Below, piece by piece: positions 30,878 to 33,557 of a stretch of DNA of 33,557 bases. How positions within the stretch are numbered: position 1 is the first letter of the stretch; each line of letters starts with the position of its first letter. The stretch comes from CAMLHU01 sp031393795. GTDB lineage: Bacteria; Gemmatimonadota; Gemmatimonadetes; Gemmatimonadales; GWC2-71-9. Below the pieces are notes generated by a model that was not told the DNA's origin, searched no databases, and saw only the letters and a program-made list of their open reading frames with translations. The stretch lies in NCBI GenBank assembly GCA_031393795.1, contig JANMWE010000086.1, positions 1-33,557 on the forward strand. The letters are read 5' to 3'. Position numbers and translations under genes: made by a program.

Positions 30878-31483
30878 TCACTCTTTCAGGTGCCCCAGAT
30901 AGTCGCGCAACTCATTGCGGGCACGGTGGATATACGTTTTGACGGTACCCAACGGGAGGTTCAGTGATTCGGCGATCTCTTCGTACGCCAGACCCTCGAC
31001 GTGACGGAGCAGGATGCACGCCCGGTACTCCGGCCGGAGCTTCCCAATGGCCGCCTCGATCGCCTTCCCGATCTCCCGGGCCTCCATCTCGTCGAGGGGG
31101 CTTTCCCCCTTGGAACCGACCTGCAGCGCCGTGGCCTCGATCGCGTCGGGGGTCTCGGCCGTGGGGCTCCCGTCGAGCGAGAGGGTGTCGACCTCCCGGC
31201 GGCGCAGCTGATCGATCGAGGTGTTGTTGGCGATCTTGAAGATCCAGCTTGAGAACTTGAATTCGGGGCGGTACGACTCGAGGGCGTTGAGTGCCTTGAT
31301 GAACGTCTCCTGGGTCAGGTCCTCCGCCATCTCGCGGTCGCGGACCATCCGGAAGATCAGGGAGAAGATCGGCCGCTCGTACCGACGGACGAGTTCGCGG
31401 TACGCCGCGTCGGAACCGCGACGCGCCGCGAGCACCACATCCTGGTCGGACGTGGACGGGCCGAGCGGCTCGGGCTCAGTCAA
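30878..31483 (-). CDS. ECF (RpoE-type) sigma factor
   Basis: 201 residues. Sigma region 2 is MAEDLTQETFIKALNAL, then FKFSSWIFKIANNTSIDQLRR. Region 4 is LRPEYRACILLRHVEGLAYE and GTVKTYIHRARNEL. The layout and the following ZAS anti-sigma gene mark a classical RpoE-like pair. The linker between regions 2 and 4 is longer than average (about 50 residues, acidic). The start appears to be TTG at 31483; no ATG or GTG gives a better N-terminus. Divergent ubiE lies 53 bp away. I did not find a convincing autoregulatory promoter. Targets probably include the two envelope genes behind it. Confidence 0.93.
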   Translation of the reverse strand: MTEPEPLGPSTSDQDVVLAARRGSDAAYRELVRRYERPIFSLIFRMVRDREMAEDLTQETFIKALNALESYRPEFKFSSWIFKIANNTSIDQLRRREVDTLSLDGSPTAETPDAIEATALQVGSKGESPLDEMEAREIGKAIEAAIGKLRPEYRACILLRHVEGLAYEEIAESLNLPLGTVKTYIHRARNELRDYLGHLKE

Positions 31484-31498
31484 TTGAGCAGGCGCGGC

Positions 31499-31528
31499 TT
31501 GCCACGGTCATTCGGGGAGGGCTAGCTT
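31499..31528 (+). promoter_or_regulatory. Sigma-70-type promoter of ubiE (leaderless)
   Basis: TTGCCA (31499-31504), 18-nt spacer, TAGCTT (31523-31528). Eight nt separate the -10 box from the ATG at 31537, so transcription should start at or next to the start codon. The promoter fills the divergent gap to the sigma factor gene. Confidence 0.65.
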
Positions 31529-31536
31529 TGGTCGCT

Positions 31537-32265
31537 ATGTCGGCCACAGATATGAAGTTACCTGTGACCGGGGGCGCGGAGAAGCGGTCGTACGTCCGTG
31601 GGATGTTCGCGGCCATCGCCCCCAGTTACGATCTCCTGAACCATGTATTGAGCCTGACTGCCGACCGCGGCTGGCGTCGCCGCGCGGTGGACCGGCTCGG
31701 CTGGGAGCACGCGCCGGCGGGTCGGTATCTCGATCTCTGCGCGGGGACGCTCGATCTGGCCGCGGATCTGGCTCGGAGACCTGCGTTCCGGGGGCAGGTC
31801 GTCGGCGCCGACTTCGTGGCGCCAATGCTGGCGCTCGGGCGCAACAAGGCGTCGAGGATGCTGCCCGTGACCGCCGATGCGCTGGAGCTTCCCTTCAGCG
31901 ATGGGACGTTCGACGGCGCGACCGTGGGATTCGGAGTGCGGAATCTGAGCGACCTGGCCGCTGGATTCCGCGAGGTCGCGCGGGTGCTGAAGCCGGGGGC
32001 CCGGTATGTGGTGCTCGAGTGCTCGCAGCCGCCGAGCCAGCCGATGCGGGCGCTCTATTTCTTCTATTTCCGGCGGATGCTCCCGTTCATCGGGAGGTTC
32101 GTGTCGAAGCACGACAACGCCTACACGTACCTGCCCGAGTCGGTGCTGGCGTTCCCGGGTCCCGACGCCGTCGCGACCACGATGCGGGAGAATGGATTCA
32201 AGGAAGTGACGTACGAGCGGCTCTTTGGCGGCATTGTCGCCATTCATGTCGGGGTGAGTGAATGA
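31537..32265 (+). CDS. ubiE: Demethylmenaquinone/ubiquinone C-methyltransferase
   Basis: 242 residues from ATG 31537. SAM-dependent methyltransferase with the UbiE/MenG signatures YDLLNHVLSLTADRGWRRR (residues about 31-49), LDLCAGTLDLAADLARR (motif I), GFGVRNLSDLAAGFREVARV and LECSQPPSQP. It methylates demethylmenaquinone, the last step of menaquinone synthesis. The MqnP-like prenyltransferase directly downstream and the UbiD protein upstream support a menaquinone role. A frame opening at TTG a few codons earlier is possible, but ATG 31537 fits the -10 position. The stop codon is 1 nt before palindrome E16. Confidence 0.93.
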   Translation: MSATDMKLPVTGGAEKRSYVRGMFAAIAPSYDLLNHVLSLTADRGWRRRAVDRLGWEHAPAGRYLDLCAGTLDLAADLARRPAFRGQVVGADFVAPMLALGRNKASRMLPVTADALELPFSDGTFDGATVGFGVRNLSDLAAGFREVARVLKPGARYVVLECSQPPSQPMRALYFFYFRRMLPFIGRFVSKHDNAYTYLPESVLAFPGPDAVATTMRENGFKEVTYERLFGGIVAIHVGVSE

Positions 32266-32266
32266 C

Positions 32267-32370
32267 TGGTCCGAAGTCCGAGGTCCGAGGTCCGGGGATC
32301 GGGTACCCTTGCTTCCGCGCCGCTGCTCGCGTTCTAACACCCCGGACGTCGGACTCCGGACCTCGGACCA
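32267..32370. repeat. Stop-adjacent palindrome E16 (GGTCCGA 7-nt arms)
   Basis: Left arm 32267-32297 (GGTCCGA, AGTCCGA, GGTCCGA, GGTCCGG) against right arm 32340-32370, reverse complement GGTCCGA, GGTCCGG, AGTCCGA, CGTCCGG. About 27 of 31 positions pair. The element lies between two co-directional menaquinone genes. Confidence 0.92.
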
Positions 32371-32383
32371 GGTCGGGCCACCC

Positions 32384-33283
32384 ATGACGGCGACCCATCG
32401 AGAGGGTCAAACGTTCGAGGGCGAGTCGCTCTTCACCCGCTACGTGAACTTCGTCAAGCTTCCGCATACGCTCTTCGCGCTCCCGTTCGCGCTGGTGGGA
32501 GTCGTCGCGGCCTCGTTCACGACACCCGTCACCGTCAGCACCCTCGCCCTCGTGGTCGTCGCCTTCTCGGCCGCGCGCTGGGTGGCGATGGGATTCAACC
32601 GGATCGCCGACCGCGAGTACGACACGAAGAACCCGCGCACCCGGATGCGCGAGCTCCCGCAGGGGAAGCTGACGGTGGGGCAGGCGTGGGCCTCGGTGGC
32701 GGCGGCGGGGGTGCTCTTCGTGCTCGCGGCGTGGCAGTTGAATCCGCTCTGTCTCTGGCTCAGCCCCCTCGCGCTGGCGTGGGTCCTGACCTACAGCGTC
32801 ACCAAGCGGGTGCTGGACTGGCCCCATCTCTGGTTGGGCGTGAGCCTCTCCATCGCGCCCGTCGGGGGGTACCTTGCGGTCACCGGCCGCTGGAGCGAGC
32901 CGTGGTGGGTCCTGCTGGCGATCACCGCCGCCGTGGCGAGCTGGACCGCCGGGTTCGACGTCTTCTACGCGCTGCCCGACGAAGGCTTTGACCGCGCCGA
33001 GGGGCTCCGGAGCGCGGTGACCCGGCTGGGGCAGCGGCGGGCGATCCTCTTTGCGAAGGTGCTGCACGGGATCACCATCCCCGCGCTGGTCGCGTTCGGT
33101 TGGGGGGTCGGGTTCGGGGTCTGGTACTACGTGGGACTGGGAGTGGCGGCGGCGATCCTGGCCTACGAACATTCACTGGTGAAGCCGGGAGACCTTACTC
33201 GGGTCGACGCCGCTTTTTTTACCATGAACGCCGTGATGAGCGGGACCGTGTTCGCGTTCGCGTTGGTGGACCGTTTAGTGTGA
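32384..33283 (+). CDS. UbiA-family prenyltransferase, MqnP-like
   Basis: 299 residues, eight to nine membrane helices. The first Asp-rich motif is NRIADREYDTKNPRTRMREL (about residues 72-91) and the second GFDVFYALPDEGFDRAEGL (about 190-208); both bind Mg and the polyprenyl diphosphate. FVKLPHTLFALPFALVG and WLSPLALAWVLTYSVTKR resemble MqnP, which prenylates the naphthoate intermediate of the futalosine menaquinone route, more than classic UbiA or MenA. The ATG at 32384 is chosen because the upstream frame runs through palindrome E16. No good Shine-Dalgarno is visible. Together with UbiD and UbiE it would supply prenylation, decarboxylation and methylation. Confidence 0.88.
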   Translation: MTATHREGQTFEGESLFTRYVNFVKLPHTLFALPFALVGVVAASFTTPVTVSTLALVVVAFSAARWVAMGFNRIADREYDTKNPRTRMRELPQGKLTVGQAWASVAAAGVLFVLAAWQLNPLCLWLSPLALAWVLTYSVTKRVLDWPHLWLGVSLSIAPVGGYLAVTGRWSEPWWVLLAITAAVASWTAGFDVFYALPDEGFDRAEGLRSAVTRLGQRRAILFAKVLHGITIPALVAFGWGVGFGVWYYVGLGVAAAILAYEHSLVKPGDLTRVDAAFFTMNAVMSGTVFAFALVDRLV

Positions 33284-33290
33284 GGTCGGT

Positions 33291-33458
33291 ATGGGCAAGA
33301 AGAAGAACAGCATCCCCTTTCCCCGTCCCAAGGCCGCTCCCGTGAAGAAGGGGGAGCCGCACCAGCCCACGCCCGAGGCGGAGCAGCAGCACGCCCCTCG
33401 GCCGGTGGTGGTGAATCACCCGGTGCGGGTGCCGACGGGGAATCGGAGGGGAGGTTGA
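33291..33458 (+). CDS. Small basic proline-rich protein, unknown function
   Basis: 55 residues beginning MGKKKNSIPFPRPKAAPVKK and ending VPTGNRRGG. It has no hydrophobic segment and is rich in Pro, Lys, Arg and Gln, so it is likely disordered and cytoplasmic. The ATG lies 7 nt after the prenyltransferase stop, and a TGAGGT upstream could serve as ribosome-binding site. The stop codon leads directly into palindrome E17, as for other real genes here, which supports it being translated. I do not recognise a family, and such a short frame could still be fortuitous. Confidence 0.5.
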   Translation: MGKKKNSIPFPRPKAAPVKKGEPHQPTPEAEQQHAPRPVVVNHPVRVPTGNRRGG

Positions 33459-33543
33459 GAGTTTTGAGTTTGGAGTTCGGAGGGGTGCACGGCCAGCACC
33501 GGTGCCTACCGACCACCCCTCCCAACTCCGAACTCCCAACTCT
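33455..33543. repeat. Stop-adjacent palindrome E17 (GGAGTT arms)
   Basis: The left arm 33455-33487 (AGAGTT, TTGAGTTT, GGAGTTC, GGAGGGG) pairs with the right arm 33514-33543. The TGA at 33456-33458 is inside the left arm. A GGCCAGCACCGGTGCC stretch forms the centre. Confidence 0.85.
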
Positions 33544-33557
33544 TCCGGGAGGCTTGC

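Noticed and set aside
31484..31536. An ECF-type autoregulatory promoter for the sigma factor gene
   Set aside because: No convincing GAAC/CGTC-like pair at the right spacing was visible on the minus strand.
2586..33543. Treating all palindromes as ordinary rho-independent terminators
   Set aside because: Only E7 has a stem followed by a T-run. The others lack T-runs, several have long centres, and E4 lies inside an apparent operon.

Overview
The window is high-GC DNA from a diderm bacterium. Signal peptides ending in AQ, beta-barrel proteins, late menaquinone genes, leaderless-looking promoters and the general gene content suggest Gemmatimonadota, probably an uncultured member. This is an inference without a database search. 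There are no rRNA or tRNA genes, transposases or CRISPR arrays.

Layout. Positions 1-5113 hold the end of an ETF-ubiquinone oxidoreductase, a membrane diguanylate cyclase, an MFS transporter and a TerC protein. From 12009 leftward to 5333 runs a tightly packed minus-strand operon: gpmI, a beta-barrel protein, fdhD, a CoA-binding protein, a second beta-barrel protein, mobA, mobB and moeA. It mixes glycolysis, molybdenum cofactor maturation and envelope proteins. From 12039 to 25742 the plus strand carries a secreted SH3-like protein, a small helical protein, three APC amino-acid permeases (two are tandem paralogues), guaB, an NrnA-type DHH phosphoesterase, an Nfu-type Fe-S scaffold, an Mrp ATPase, a SAM hydroxide adenosyltransferase and a UbiD decarboxylase.

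Positions 25743-27511 are a low-density island. It holds a ParE/RelE-type toxin-antitoxin pair and two small membrane proteins, separated by sequences that resemble integron attC sites. The island is bracketed by a decayed second copy of the 3' end of ubiD. A minus-strand operon follows (31483 to 27766): ECF sigma factor, zinc-finger anti-sigma factor, a bactofilin-like membrane protein and a toast-rack/LiaF-like secreted protein, apparently an envelope-stress unit. Divergent to it are ubiE, an MqnP-like prenyltransferase and a small basic protein.

The most unusual content lies between the genes. Seventeen long imperfect palindromes, called E1-E17 here, sit directly after gene stop codons. 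Their arms are mostly tandem arrays of 7- or 8-nt units. The unit differs from locus to locus, but the two arms of one locus match. In the GTGAGNG-type arms the units carry stop codons, and the 7-nt period closes all three reading frames. Four elements share a conserved inner hairpin with a GGACCTAG/CTAGGTCC-like centre. Some arms run into the -10 box of the next gene. Similar 7-nt arrays also occur inside coding sequence: one encodes the signal peptide of the 27766-28632 gene and another the interdomain linker of Mrp. I did not recognise this architecture as a named element family.
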